Origin: Tetrapyrgos nigripes
Lineage: Eukaryota; Basidiomycota; Agaricomycetes; Agaricales; Campanellaceae
Length of the DNA: 64,000 nucleotides
Reading direction: 5' to 3'
Assembly: GCA_013368315.1 (NCBI GenBank)
Contig: JAACJM010000133.1
Coordinates: forward strand, 62,001 to 126,000
Positions 32,671 through 43,632 of this stretch are shown piece after piece (position 1 is the first letter of the stretch; every line of letters starts with the position of its first letter). A program made the translations under genes and the position numbers. Under the pieces are notes generated by a model that made no database searches, had not been told where the DNA came from, and was given only the letters and a program-made list of their open reading frames with translations.

Positions 32671-33260
32671 TATAGGTAAATCTGCAGACACCCCGTGCAG
32701 ACACCCTTCGGATAATGTTGTAAATTACTGTATAAGACTGTATGTACCATGCCATATATATATTTAAGCTTCCAGATGCTTTCCAAGTTGTGTATCTGCT
32801 GTACACGAAGTGTAAAAATCTTCAAAAAAGGAGTATAAGCACAGCCACAGATTTTTTCCTGATACATTCCTACAGATTTTCTCTATTCAGGATATCAAGG
32901 GAAGAGTTCTACATTCTCATGAGTGTATCTCAGTGTGAAATTGTAAAGCAAGGACACTCAAAAGGTCTCACAGTGCCCTGAAATGCTTGCTGCCAGCATT
33001 TGCACTACTCATCTTTGAATATCAAACAATTGTTAGTATTTGGCTCATGTCTTAGCATGTTTCTACAAGATAATACATTGTAATAGCTTCAAGATAATTT
33101 GTACTCATTTGTAATTTCTGGGAAGGGTGTCTGCAGGGTGTCTGCAGGGTGTCTGCATGTGGCTGTGCATGTGCAGACACCCTACAGACACCCACGCAGA
33201 CACCCTAAGAAGCAAAATGGGAGTGTCAGATACAAGACTTCTGCCTAGAATTGGACATTA

Positions 33261-34005
33261 GAGAGCTTGCGCAGAGCCACCTGCAGCCACGTGTGGCTTA
33301 GTAAGCGTGCGCAGAGCGGTTGGCTCGAAATTGTGTGCGCAAGTTGTAAAGCGTATATTGAGGTAGCTACATGCAAAACAAGCATAAGAAGTGATGGAGG
33401 GAGCATCCAGGAATAGGCCAAGCACAAAAGAACCAGGATATGATGTACAAAAACTAGCATAACAGAGATTTGACGTATATGAACTATGAGAGCTTGTGAG
33501 ATAAATAACATGCTTCTCTGGACAGATGGATGAACTGGAAAGGATGCTGGGGTCAGACAGTATGTTTGATGAAAAAAAAGGATGATAGGTGGGGATATCT
33601 GGAGAGAAAGCGCAGGGTGGTGAGGGAGGATGCATAACAGCATCATTGCTTAGGGCCAGCTCAGAGATGCAGGGGACTGGACTATTCTAGGCATCCTAAA
33701 TCAATTTTAGGCCCAAAAAATACACAGAAAGCAGCATACGCACCTGTTTATCCTGATGAAAGCTGCCAAATGTTCCTGCCATACTTCTGACGTGTCCTAC
33801 AGTACCATGGTGCACAGAGCTGCACAGTAAGTTCCCTGCGGCCTTTATTGTGATGCCAACTGAGAATCAAAGAGGAAGGGAGGCGGCTGTTGGGCTGACG
33901 AGCGAGATATGGCTGCACTCGGGTTGCGCACACGATTTCGAGCCAACCGCTCTGCGCACGCTTACTAAGCCACACGTGGCTGCAGGTGGCTCTGCGCAAG
34001 CTCTC
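33261..34005. mobile_element. 745-bp MITE with 82-bp terminal inverted repeats
   Basis: The left end (GAGAGCTTGCGCAGAGCC...) matches the reverse complement of the right end over about 82 bp with a single mismatch. A TA dinucleotide flanks both sides (33259-33260, 34006-34007), consistent with Tc1/mariner-type insertion. No transposase is present; the minus frames inside are chance. It is nested in the CTGCAGACACC element. Confidence 0.85.
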
Positions 34006-34090
34006 TATTAACGGATTTGATTCAAAGATTAACTAGCAATAGCCAATTTCTGTAAAGAGACTATTTTCTCTGCCTGCGTGTTTTCTTATA

Positions 34091-34372
34091 CTACTTTCCA
34101 TCCTCTGTCTCTTCACTTCTCTTTTCTGCATGACATCTGTGCTTAGACCCAGCTGAATGCTGTGGCTGGCAAGTTTCTGCTTGATTGGTAGTGATTTCTT
34201 CCTTTAGAAGCCCAGCTTCATGAACAGCCATGGTTGACCTGTTTAAGCCTTTCTCTTTGGTAAATGGCTTTGGTCTGGGTCTGGGAGGCCTGTTCTTCTC
34301 CTTCTCTACTTGCTTTGCTGTTTCTTTTGCTTCCATCTTTTCCTGTATAGCCTTACAAAGGTCACTCTCCAA
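34091..34372 (-). CDS. Lys/Glu-rich short ORF inside copy 2
   Basis: A 93-codon frame with a charged helical start (AIQEKMEAKETAKQVEKEKN) followed by RPPRPRPKPF. It lies inside copy 2 of the CTGCAGACACC element and may be the remnant of a transposase C-terminus or DNA-binding region, since such charged tails are common there. No catalytic motif is seen. Confidence 0.3.
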   Translation of the reverse strand: MESDLCKAIQEKMEAKETAKQVEKEKNRPPRPRPKPFTKEKGLNRSTMAVHEAGLLKEEITTNQAETCQPQHSAGSKHRCHAEKRSEETEDGK

Positions 34373-34580
34373 AAAAACTAGTCAGAAAAAAAATTTGTAA
34401 TTCATATGTCCAAGCTTATGTACATGCACGAACAGCCATCATTCCTATTATTCATACTAGATAGTAGAACTTAACAAAAACAATGATTTTAACAATGAAT
34501 GAGTTAGTGGTGGTGATAGGGATGTCTGCAGGGTGTCTGCAGGGTGTCTGCACTGGGTGTCTGCAGATTTCTCATACCCG

Positions 34581-35470
34581 ACTTGTGCGTTGGGTATGGA
34601 GGGACTGGGTGAAATTGATGGAAATTTTCAGAGTGGAGAGGATGATAACATTGACTTGGTGAGGTGAATGGTAGCGTATTCTCCTGGCACATTAGCGGGT
34701 GAGGACGTTGGTTGAGGCAAGGGAGTAGACTAGAACACTCACTGTACCTAATTCCGTCAACTAGTTCGTTCCATACATGTCCCAGTCCCATCTTATCAAC
34801 CCAATGGCCCTTTCTCTCTTCTAAGAGCGCTTTCCCGTACTCCAGCAACGTCTTCTTGGAGAGTCCAGTCAGGTACAGCATTGCCGTTGAAGTGACGCCC
34901 ATGGGGAATGTTGTAGTAGCGGAAGTTGGAAGAGCTCGTAGGGCAATGAGGAATATAGAGGGGAAGGTGAAATATTATTCCAAACGAAGGCGTCGAAAGC
35001 GGGTCCCGACTAGAGAAATGGGCTCTATTAGGTACTAGGGCAGAGTTAGTGAAAGTAAGGAAGTGAGACATACCTAGTGACGACGATTCCCAGAAAACCA
35101 CAGACCATAATGACCTCGTTACAGGTAATGAGAACCACTTGAGGGTGTGTAGTACCAACATCCTCGGCACTGAGGGTTACACCTTTTCATGGTGTTTTAA
35201 CATGAAAAATTCGCTGACTCATTACTCCAATCAAGTTCCTTTAGAGGTGTTGCGACAAATTGAGGTTATTGAGGTCGTGTAAGCGCATTGATAGCAAAGA
35301 AAGTTACAAACCGTGTGAAATCAAAATCCTCTTCACACTGGATCACTACATCATCATCATGCTTCTCATTCTCTATCTCTCCTTTCTGTCCTCTGTGGTT
35401 TACTGACCACGAGAAGTTAAGGATTGAAAGGTAGTAGTGCTGATATAGCGGGTTCTCTGGCAGTGGCAAG
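34581..35470 (-). other. Exon-like sequences of an unrecognised minus-strand gene
   Basis: A minus frame at 34902-34745 encodes MGVTSTAMLYLTGLSKKTLL with ALLEERKGHWVDKMGLGHVW, preceded in the same frame by a hydrophobic stretch. Further exon-like pieces lie at 35040-35170 and 35266-35469, and splice-like GTATGT and TAG signals occur near 35040-35075. I could not join the pieces into one model and do not recognise the protein. It may be a decayed host gene next to the transposon border at 34580. Confidence 0.25.
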
Positions 35471-35649
35471 CCAAATTGGTTTCAGTCAATGAGTATCAGT
35501 ACTGGTGTGAAAGGTGTTCCTTGTATGCATACGGCTTCGTTACAGCTGTGCATGAAGCTCCATTCTGCTTCTGCATGTTCCAACCCCAAGCAGACTCCTT
35601 CTCCCGCATTGAGGCTGTGACACAAGGTATTGGGGAAATAGCAAGAAGC

Positions 35650-36180
35650 ACTGAAATCAGAAAATAACAGCAGAAGACAAAGGTAGATACCATTGTTCTA
35701 TATGAAGGAGACGCGGGCCACCACTCGTGTGGCAATGACAAGACCCAAAAGGAGTGAGTGCTCGCGCTAAGTGAGCGCTATCAACTGTTCGGTACTGGCT
35801 TCTAAGATTCCAAGGCAGAAATTAGTGGAGAAAATTGTATATATAAATTGATTAGCCATACGCGGAAGCCTCAGGTTTTAAGAACCCTAAAAGGCCTTGT
35901 AATGTTGTAACCTTCATCGATGGTGAGCAAGTGTGAGGGATGATGCATGGGCGTCAAATGGGCGTTGCAACTTGCAGACCACGCGTTTTTGCGGCAACAG
36001 CCGGTACACCTATCGAGCACAGCCACACTCTGGAACGTCACTTTAGGGACTCGTAACTTATCTGCAAATCATGACGTTAATGCAGTTGCTGCTAGCGCTG
36101 AAAATAACAGCAGAAGACGAAGATACTAAACGCCGTTGTTCTATATCTGCAAATCAGGACGTTAATTCACTGATATGCAG
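35650..36180. repeat. GAGGCC-family repeats and an ~88-bp local duplication
   Basis: 35707-35745 repeats the GGGCCACC...GTGTGGCAATGAC block; 35890-36050 repeats the inner part of the 20.3-kb copy (CACGCGTTTTTGCGGCAAC, ATCGAGCACAGCCACAC). ATCTGCAAATCA with GACGTTAAT and GCAGTTGCTGCT occurs at 36058 and again at 36146, and AATAACAGCAGAAGAC occurs at 35664 and 36104, indicating local duplication around an insertion. Confidence 0.5.
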
Positions 36181-37479
36181 TTGCTGCTGCATCAGTAAAA
36201 TAACAAGTTCTTAGAGCATATAGATCTGTAGCCAACATGGAAGTCCATTTTTTCTATACACCACTATACATACTATTTACCTGATCCGAGTATAGGTTGT
36301 ATAGACACCCTTGTAGTAGTGTATACTCTTCTATACACAACTTCACCATTCCTCAAGCTGTTCTCAAATTTCTGGTTCCTCAAGTGCTCGTGCTCGTGCA
36401 TTTGCCTGTTTCAAGGAGCTCTTCAGTGGTTAGACGGACATTCCTGCATTCAGGTACGTATTTACTGTGCGTCATTTTGACCAGTCATTGACCTACCTAT
36501 TCTTTCACATTTGTCGAGCTTGGCCTTTACACCTAGTCAGTGCGTTCCCTGGCATTCTACTTTCTATGCGTTTTCTGATCGGCTTGCAGGTTAACACCAA
36601 AGATTTCTTTTGGCTTGCGTACGGTTCAATGCCGCCCGCTATCAGGTATGTTTGTGCTCATGTTTCTTTTTGGTCCGTCATCTCATATTTCATTATCTCT
36701 GTTATATCTAGGGCTCTGGAAGATTCAAGCCTAGGGTAATTGCGGTTGGATATGCGAGATGAGGTCAATGGAGAATGAGTGGTAGGGTAGGGCGTGTATC
36801 TCTTACCATCCTGTACTACATAGCTGCGCGATACATACATTTTTCTTTTCTACTACTGCATGGCCTGTTTGGGCACTGTCTGATTATTTCAATATTAGTA
36901 TAGGAGTACTTATAGAGGTATGGAAAGTCTGGATTATCGTAGTTGTAAAAGGCTGATGTTCTCTATGCATCTGTATAGATAGACACCTACCCCCCCTTTC
37001 TATATGGTATGGAAATGTATGGGTCCATACCCCTATATGCTGCTATATGCTGCTATACCACTCTATAAATGTGCAAGCTTACTGATGGAGTCGCTTGTCT
37101 GTAAAGTTTCTATTGCTAGCTAATACAACTTGTGACAACTTGAGCATTGCAAGTTGTATCTACCTACTGCTAGATATGACTTATGATGACTTGAGCATCA
37201 CAAGCTGTATCTAGATACAACCTACAATGACTTGAGTGTACAATTCTGTCTGGGAAGCCCACACACAAGTCTGTTGTATGAATATTCAACAAATACTGTT
37301 AGTAAAAGTGTGTAATGAGTATACCACAACACTGTAGTCACACAGCACCTCTCCCATCTTATTTAACCCTCCCCTACCCTCTCCTATGCCTACCCTACCC
37401 CTCCCCTACCTCAACCCTAGGAAACCCCCAGTAACCCTAACGCTAAGTCCAACTTACGTCCTTGCGCTCGAGAGTCAAA
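36181..37479. other. No firm gene; degenerate inverted words
   Basis: Plus-strand frames at 36297-36739 have splice-like borders (CAG/GT at 36588; ATCAG/GTATG at 36643) but no recognised content. Around 37125-37235 words such as ACAACTTG and CAAGTTGT alternate. Near 37370-37440 a CCCTAACC-like stretch lies upstream of the secreted-protein gene. Confidence 0.3.
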
Positions 37480-38474
37480 ATGCAGATCCTGAAGCTTTCT
37501 AAATTTGTGGCATTTTCCCTTACTATAACTGGAATTTTTGCTGGATCATGCGAAACCTTTAACTTCCGCGCCGACGGTGGGCGAGCTCTCTGTTCTCGAG
37601 ATGCAGCATACAAGTGGGATGGTAAATCCACCAGTGTTACGAAAGAGTACGATGATCATGTGGATGCCAAGAATACTTGCGGTAAGTGTCGAGTCGTATT
37701 GTCTTGTTACAATCTCTTCATTACTGGTAATATGATTGTCCACAGACCATGTCCTACAGCTCAATATCGCCATTCAAGTCATTAAAAGCAGGTTTTGCCC
37801 TAGCCTGGATGATTCCCGGCTCAGCAACGAGGAAAAGACATCTAGCTTGGAGAAACTGAAGAACATTATTAATAAAGGGGAGTCACCTTCAGAAAGAAAT
37901 ACATTCTTCGTCACCGAGGACGTGGATGCCCTTGTGAGTTTGACGTTCAGTGTTCATCATTTGCAATCCACTCAGAGCTCAGAGATTGCCCTGCTGATTG
38001 ACTTTGACTTTGATTTTGACTTTCACAGAAAGGACGAGCTGTCGAGATATGGAATGAAAAGAACCAATTTTTGCCAAAAATGTATCTCGTATCCGAGAAG
38101 ATAAACAAGAGTCCGTACTCGCCACAGAAACTGATTGCTACTGGGGACTATCTCTCCAAAACAGGGGCAAACAGCGTCGAAGTTGCCATTCGTCTCGATA
38201 CTGCTATGAAGAAAGAGGCTGTGAGTGAAAGTTTTCAAATCTTCAATTCTAATGTCCTACATAGGCTAAAAGTCGTTCATCCGAGCAGAAAAAACGGGGT
38301 TTCACTTTGAAGACTAAAGATAAATTAGGAAAAGACATTAGATCAACAGAAGATACCTGGCGCGCGTTTTTGAAATGGTATGAAGAGGTGGTCACGGAAG
38401 CTGAAAAGGAAATGAACACAGCGGCGCAGGCCTCAAACTCTCGGTCAAAGGATAGTGGGTCGGGCAAGTCTTAG
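37480..38474 (+). CDS. Predicted secreted protein, unknown family (four exons)
   Basis: Exons 37480-37681, 37746-37933, 38029-38220 and 38265-38474 join in phase into 263 residues, with GTAAGT, GTGAGT and GTGAGT donors. The N-terminus MQILKLSKFVAFSLTITGIF is a signal peptide, probably cut near AGSCETF. The mature part has DGKSTSVTKEYDDHVDAKNT followed by Cys-Asp-His, an SEKINKSPYSPQKLIATGDY block and a helical lysine-rich end with FLKWYEEVVTEAEKEMNTAA. It resembles small secreted proteins that are numerous in mushrooms and have no known function. The stop codon lies directly at the start of an old LTR, so the natural 3-prime end may have been altered. An upstream in-frame ATG at 37462 would put a charged stretch before the signal. 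Confidence 0.7.
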
Positions 38475-38802
38475 TTGGCTTGGATCGGTAACTACATTAG
38501 TTTCCCCTATTCGCGATCGTAGACTTATGCGTCGGTTTTGCTTAGTTCGGACTTCTTCCTTTTCTGTTTCGAACCTTCGTTTCTTATTATTTCCAATACT
38601 ACGGACCATACCTTACTTCCTTTCTTTTTGATTTCTTTGATACTTGTTTTATTTTGATACACGTCTTACAAGCTCCGTATTTTTTCATTTGTTACTGCTT
38701 CTTTTGTTTCTACAGCTTCGTTTCTTACTTCCTATTATATGATACATGTTTGATTGGTACTTAGCTACGTATGTACATGTACTAGTATATATAGTTGTAT
38801 AT
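38475..38802 (+). repeat. Older LTR, 5-prime half (split by the young element)
   Basis: GGTAACTACATTAGTTTCCC near 38490 matches the start region of the 613-bp LTR, and later blocks (TTTCTACAGCTT, ATGATACA, CTACGTA, TATATATAG) follow in the same order. The 3-prime half is at 47740-48054. Together about 640 bp, near full LTR length. Confidence 0.75.
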
Positions 38803-39415
38803 TGTAGTACCGTTTTTCGGTTACTACATTAGTTCCCCTATCCACGCTTTTTCGCGATGCGTCTATTTTAGGTATTTCAGATTCCTTCGATTGATTACTT
38901 ACCTTCGTGTTTCCATTATTCCATTTCATTCGGATCTTATCCGTATCTTACAAGTTTTGATTTTCTTATACAAGTTTTATTTTTCATACATGTTTTACTT
39001 AGTCATTTGTTCCTCAATTTCTACAGCTTTATTTGTTTTGGTTCAGAACTCCTTACTACGATACAAGTATCAAGATATTTCTAGAACTTTAGACTACGTA
39101 TATATAGTCCTACCTACTAGAGAATACATCAGATTATTCCAGTGTCACTCTCAGTTCAAGTCTCAGTATTCCCAGTTTCCCAGCGTCTTCTTAGAATCAC
39201 CTTTCCCAGTGTCATCTCGTCTGTTATTAGAGTCTTGTCTCTAAGACGGCATTATCAGTATTTCCCAGTCAATATTCCAGATCAGCCACTTACGATTATT
39301 TTCCCCGAGTTCTTCTACAGGTCTTCATATTTGTCCTCTCCCTCGATTCTACGGGATTCTCCGGCTATCGTCAAGCCTCTGAGCGTCTCGTGTAGCTTTT
39401 CCTAGCTGCGCATCA
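38803..39415 (+). repeat. 5-prime LTR, 613 bp
   Basis: Starts TGTAGTACCG and ends TGCGCATCA (TG...CA). The first 27 bases form a hairpin (TGTAGTA with CCG, five T, CGG, TACTACA). A TATATATA box lies near 39100 in the promoter region. It matches the 3-prime LTR at all but one base inspected. Confidence 0.93.
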
Positions 39416-39419
39416 TTTG

Positions 39420-39437
39420 TGGAGCCCACCGCGAGGG
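39420..39437 (+). promoter_or_regulatory. Primer-binding site
   Basis: TGGAGCCCACCGCGAGG begins four bases after the LTR end; TGG pairs with the CCA end of a tRNA, as expected for reverse-transcription priming. I do not assign the tRNA. Confidence 0.6.
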
Positions 39438-39519
39438 GTGAGGTTCCATACTTGAAGACCGTCTCTATACAAAACTCCATCCTTCACCCGTTCGTTTCCT
39501 GTCGATTTTCACCACTATC

Positions 39520-42138
39520 ATGAGTGATCAGAATACACCTACGCCTGCCAATTCCACTTCTAACCTACCTCCCGATCCCAACGCTCAGAACCCACCATCC
39601 CAAATGAATCAGTCAACCTCGTCCACCACTTCTTCGACTACCCAATCTGCTACCCAAATTCCCCAGCCTAGACGTAACCCTCCCCCTATCGTCATTCCTC
39701 CCGCAGCCACCACAACCAAAACCTTCCTCGATCTTCCCCCTCGTGGTCATCGTGAAGCTCCTACGAAGTTCAAAGGCGATTATAGGAAGGTACACACCTT
39801 CATAGTCCATCTCAAACGACTTTTCCGACAGTACAACGTTGTTGCGGATGACGAGAAGATTGAAGCATTAATTTATTATGTTTCAAGTCGAGTTGCAGAC
39901 GTCGTCAAGGGATTCGATTCCTATGTTACGGCGGATTGGGAGGATTTTAAGGAACAATTTCGGAAGTATTATGATGCAGATAGAGATGAGAAGAAGTACA
40001 AGCCGCGTCATTTGAAGAGACTTACCGACAAATACCACCGCAAATCATTCTCTACCAAACGTGACTATCTCCGCTATCTTCGAGACTTTGTTCGCATTGG
40101 AGGACCTCTGTCTAATCGTGGCGAAATTACCCCTTCTCAATACAACGACTACTTCTTCCATGGGCTCCCGAAACGTATTCGCAAGGTCGTTACTCGCACG
40201 TTGAAGGAAAAGAAGCCGGATTATGATCGTTCAGTTCCTTGGGAGAAAAATGATGTTGAGAGCGCGATAGAGAAGTACTTTGATGAGGAGGAACACGATT
40301 TTTCGAAGAATTTGGATGGTGGAGGTTCAGATGTTGATTTGGATACCGAGCGTTCCGATTCCGATTCCGATGAGTCTTCCGATGAGTCCTCTGGTGATTC
40401 CTCGGATGATTCCGAATACGAGTCTCGTAAGAAGGACAGAAAGAAGAAGAGAACGAAGCACGCACGTAAATCCAAGCATTCTACCTCTCCTGCCACAACA
40501 TCTTCGCATTCATCTCCTCCTGCAACCACTTCTACGGCTCCCTCTACTACCTCTCGTACGAATACTCCTTCTACGAACATTCCTACCGATATGGACGAGG
40601 TGATTAGACGCCTCTCGAAGATGACCATAGACGATCCGGATTACGCACCCTATTACCTTCGAGCCTTGGCTCATAATTCCCATGTCGCCCAACTATTCCC
40701 TGCACCCAAGATCCTTGCTTCTGCTCCTTCTATTCCATCTGTACCCAACAATTTTCGCAACAATGTCTACACACCTCCCAAGAACAATAACAATCCTCCT
40801 CCGGGACGGAACCAGACGAACAATAGTTGTTGGGGATGCGGTTCTACGGACCATGGGATTTCAAACTGCGATTTGTTGAAGGAATTGCTGGAAAAGGGAG
40901 AGTTAAAACTTACTTCGGATAACAAGTACGCTTGGCCTAACGGTGTACTTCTCCAACGCAACCGTGGCGAGTGTATTTGTGACGCTTATAAACGTCAAAA
41001 GGCCGCTATGGTACCAACCACACCTAATCCTATCTCCGCTCTTATTCAAGTTCTTAACACGGCATCTTCCTCTCCCGCTTCGTACCTTATGAGTCCATCA
41101 GCAACTGATGAAGAAATTACGCAGGCATTAGAAGCTCAAAGAACCAAATCAGACAAGCAGAGATCTCACCCATATGGTACCCGATCCCGTCCCCAGAAGA
41201 CTGAGGAATCTACGAATACTCCACCTGTTGCTCAGCCACCTCCTTCCAATCCTATTCCTGAGCCAACTCCCTTCGATCCCATGGAAAACCGAGTTGATCC
41301 ATCGAAAGATGACTCTATCATGGAAGATATTCCCAACGTTACACCCATTCCTAATTTGGATCGAAAAGTTCAGAAGCCTTCTATGAAGAAATCTACCCCT
41401 ACCCGTCAATCTGCTGTCTCCTCGCACATCGATAAGAATTCCGTTCTTAACAAAATTTTGAATGCCAGTACCAACGATGGATTTCCTATTTCAGTTGGAG
41501 AATTATTGGCATGCTCACCTGAGCTCTCAAATATGTTGAATGAAGTCTTGAAAATGCGCAACCCACCTAAAGTCCAATTTGCTTCCCCTTCACAATCCTT
41601 GACTACTCCCACCTCCTATAACATTGTCCATCGCCACCCTATTGCCAAAGCATTTATTCTCGACCGTCACCGATTAATTCGATTTACTGTCTCGGTTGAT
41701 GGCAAGAAAATCGAAGCCATTCTCGATACAGGGTCTATGCTGAACATCGTGCATAAGAACGTTTGGCGTGGCGCAATGGGTGGAAGACCTATGGACATCA
41801 CTAAGTCCATGGGTGTTTCTGATGCAAATGGAGGAGAAGGTTTACTCCAGGGTCTAGTTGAGTCAGTACCGATCTCGTGCGGCAATATAACTACCTTTGC
41901 GCACCTATTCGTTGGTACTAAGGCACCATTTGATCTATTATTGGGACGTCCCTGGCAACGAGGCAACATGGTCAGCATCGATGAGAGGGATGAAGGAACC
42001 TACTTGGTGTTTAAGGAGCGCAATTATTCCGGAGATCTCGAGGCCAAATTCGAATTATTGGTCGAATCAGAACCAACTCCGTCTTGGGCTATGGACTTGT
42101 GTGCCTTCATGAAATCCGTAAACGCCTATGACGTATAA
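39520..42138 (+). CDS. Gag polyprotein fused to retropepsin
   Basis: 872 residues. Residues 1-75 are Ser/Thr/Pro-rich; a retrotransposon Gag capsid-like domain follows (FKGDYRKVHTFIVHLKRLFR ... WEDFKEQFRKYY); then an acidic Ser/Asp run and a basic KKDRKKKRTK stretch. A CCHC zinc knuckle CWGCGSTDHGISNC (C-x2-C-x4-H-x4-C) lies near residue 435-450 and binds RNA. After another disordered linker the C-terminus is an aspartic protease with ILDTGS near 740 and FDLLLGRPW. It assembles the virus-like particle and processes the proteins. The frame is complete. Gag-protease ends in a stop and is separated from pol by about 1.5 kb, instead of being joined to it as in many gypsy elements. Confidence 0.92.
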   Translation: MSDQNTPTPANSTSNLPPDPNAQNPPSQMNQSTSSTTSSTTQSATQIPQPRRNPPPIVIPPAATTTKTFLDLPPRGHREAPTKFKGDYRKVHTFIVHLKRLFRQYNVVADDEKIEALIYYVSSRVADVVKGFDSYVTADWEDFKEQFRKYYDADRDEKKYKPRHLKRLTDKYHRKSFSTKRDYLRYLRDFVRIGGPLSNRGEITPSQYNDYFFHGLPKRIRKVVTRTLKEKKPDYDRSVPWEKNDVESAIEKYFDEEEHDFSKNLDGGGSDVDLDTERSDSDSDESSDESSGDSSDDSEYESRKKDRKKKRTKHARKSKHSTSPATTSSHSSPPATTSTAPSTTSRTNTPSTNIPTDMDEVIRRLSKMTIDDPDYAPYYLRALAHNSHVAQLFPAPKILASAPSIPSVPNNFRNNVYTPPKNNNNPPPGRNQTNNSCWGCGSTDHGISNCDLLKELLEKGELKLTSDNKYAWPNGVLLQRNRGECICDAYKRQKAAMVPTTPNPISALIQVLNTASSSPASYLMSPSATDEEITQALEAQRTKSDKQRSHPYGTRSRPQKTEESTNTPPVAQPPPSNPIPEPTPFDPMENRVDPSKDDSIMEDIPNVTPIPNLDRKVQKPSMKKSTPTRQSAVSSHIDKNSVLNKILNASTNDGFPISVGELLACSPELSNMLNEVLKMRNPPKVQFASPSQSLTTPTSYNIVHRHPIAKAFILDRHRLIRFTVSVDGKKIEAILDTGSMLNIVHKNVWRGAMGGRPMDITKSMGVSDANGGEGLLQGLVESVPISCGNITTFAHLFVGTKAPFDLLLGRPWQRGNMVSIDERDEGTYLVFKERNYSGDLEAKFELLVESEPTPSWAMDLCAFMKSVNAYDV

Positions 42139-42263
42139 CGAACCTATTTGATTCCGAAATTAATGAGCCATGACATCATGACCCCTATACGTTAACGACT
42201 TCCTTCTTCTTTATTTTCGGTATTCATTTGTTACTTCCATTATCATTCCATCCCCATTCGTAA

Positions 42264-43467
42264 ATGTCTTCTCCATCGTCTTCACCTTCTTCTCCAACTT
42301 ATCCGGATGGTGGCATTATCCAATTTCGTATGCAATTTCCAGACGAAGACTTGGTTCTTCTCACCATTCCCATGGGTTATGCCTGGTCACCTCTCGAAAT
42401 CGAACGAAGACACGATACCCCACCAGGATCTCCATCTATCCCTTCTCTTCTTTCTCCAATTCAACTCTCTCTTGAACGCCTTCAGACCATTCCTCATTTG
42501 GATGCTTCGGATGAACGCCTTTATGACGAAATCACTTCCAATCCCACCTATTCTTATCCATCACTTCAGTTCCGAAAATTCTATACCGAGACGCACGCTA
42601 TTATCAAGGAGATGATCTATATCACCGAGGGATTTCACGCATTTGCGTATGGAATTAGTGAGAGTATTGTTTTGCAGGAGCATTCGAGATGGTTGAGGAC
42701 AAGTGGTGTGTGTAATGGAAAGGAAAGAGTTGTAGAGGCATATTTGCGAAAGCGAGGAGCTCCATTGTCTTTTCAGCATCTTTCTATCCTGCATGAACAA
42801 GCTGAAGCCGAGTTTCGTCAAGGACACACTCATGACCTTCCTGGATCTTCTATTTTCGGACTCTTTGGTATCCAAGTTGCTTTAACTCCACTCAGCGAGG
42901 AAAAACCTTATCACCTTGCTGAATGGATCCCTTTCCTGAAAGCCCTTGAGATTATCATCTCTATCTGTCTCCGAAACGACTTATCTCCATCGCTTGCTCT
43001 CAATCATACTCCCAGGACCCTATACTTCGCTATTCCATCCCCGGATCTCCTCTATCATCCCTATGTACCCTATTTCCAACTTCTTGGTCGACTTGTCTCC
43101 TTGAAACAATCCCTCCTTCGTTGCCTCTTTGATGAATTCTCCCAACGATCTCTCACAACTCTCTACCAATCAAATTGATGACCTTTATTCGCCTTATGAT
43201 CAATATTGGATGGCGCAAAACCGCTCAATTGGAGAATCTCGTTACAAGGTCAATCCGGTTTTTGAAGATTGGGAATTCCATTTTGTTTGGGCTGCAGTAG
43301 GAATATTGGAGAAAGGATCTACTCTTCCAGGACTTTCTTGTTCTAGCCTCGCTAAGTCTCTTATTTTATTACTTTCTATGGACCTTGATTCTTTCCATTC
43401 TACCATTCGTACTCATGTCCACCGTCACCAATACGTTCCAGCTACTCACTTTTCTTCTTCATTCTAA
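42264..43467 (+). pseudogene. Extra ORF between gag-protease and pol, frameshifted
   Basis: A 304-codon frame (42264-43178, MSSPSSSPSSPTYPDGG...) overlaps a 112-codon frame in +1 (43129-43467). The content runs on from LTTLYQSN into QIDDLYSPYDQYWMAQN, so a single indel near 43160-43180 probably split one ORF of about 400 residues. It is helix-rich (FYTETHAIIKEMIYITEGFH; WIPFLKALEIIISICL), with no zinc, protease, membrane or envelope features. No known Ty3/gypsy protein sits in this place to my knowledge. It has its own ATG and is in sense orientation, so it may be made from a spliced or reinitiated message. Function unknown. Confidence 0.7.
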
Positions 43468-43632
43468 TAGTATTTCGTGCATACAAGTTCTTTCAACTCC
43501 ACCTACCTAATTCAGTTCATCATTCTTTTTCTCATTTTTCCCTTTTCCCTTTCGTTTTGTTACGTTGTCGTGGTGATCGACGTTAAACTCACTAAGGTCT
43601 TTTTACTATACTCTTACCTACAAACTTGCAAC

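Larger units (their letters stand above)
32671..34580. mobile_element. CTGCAGACACC-repeat DNA element, copy 2
   Basis: Left border GGTATAGGTAAATCTGCAGA as in copy 1; right border GGGTGTCTGCAGATTTCT, its inverse. It contains the same internal hairpin region (33125-33210) and then a nested 745-bp MITE. Without the MITE and its target duplication it is about 1.16 kb, comparable with copy 1 (1.33 kb). Confidence 0.65.
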
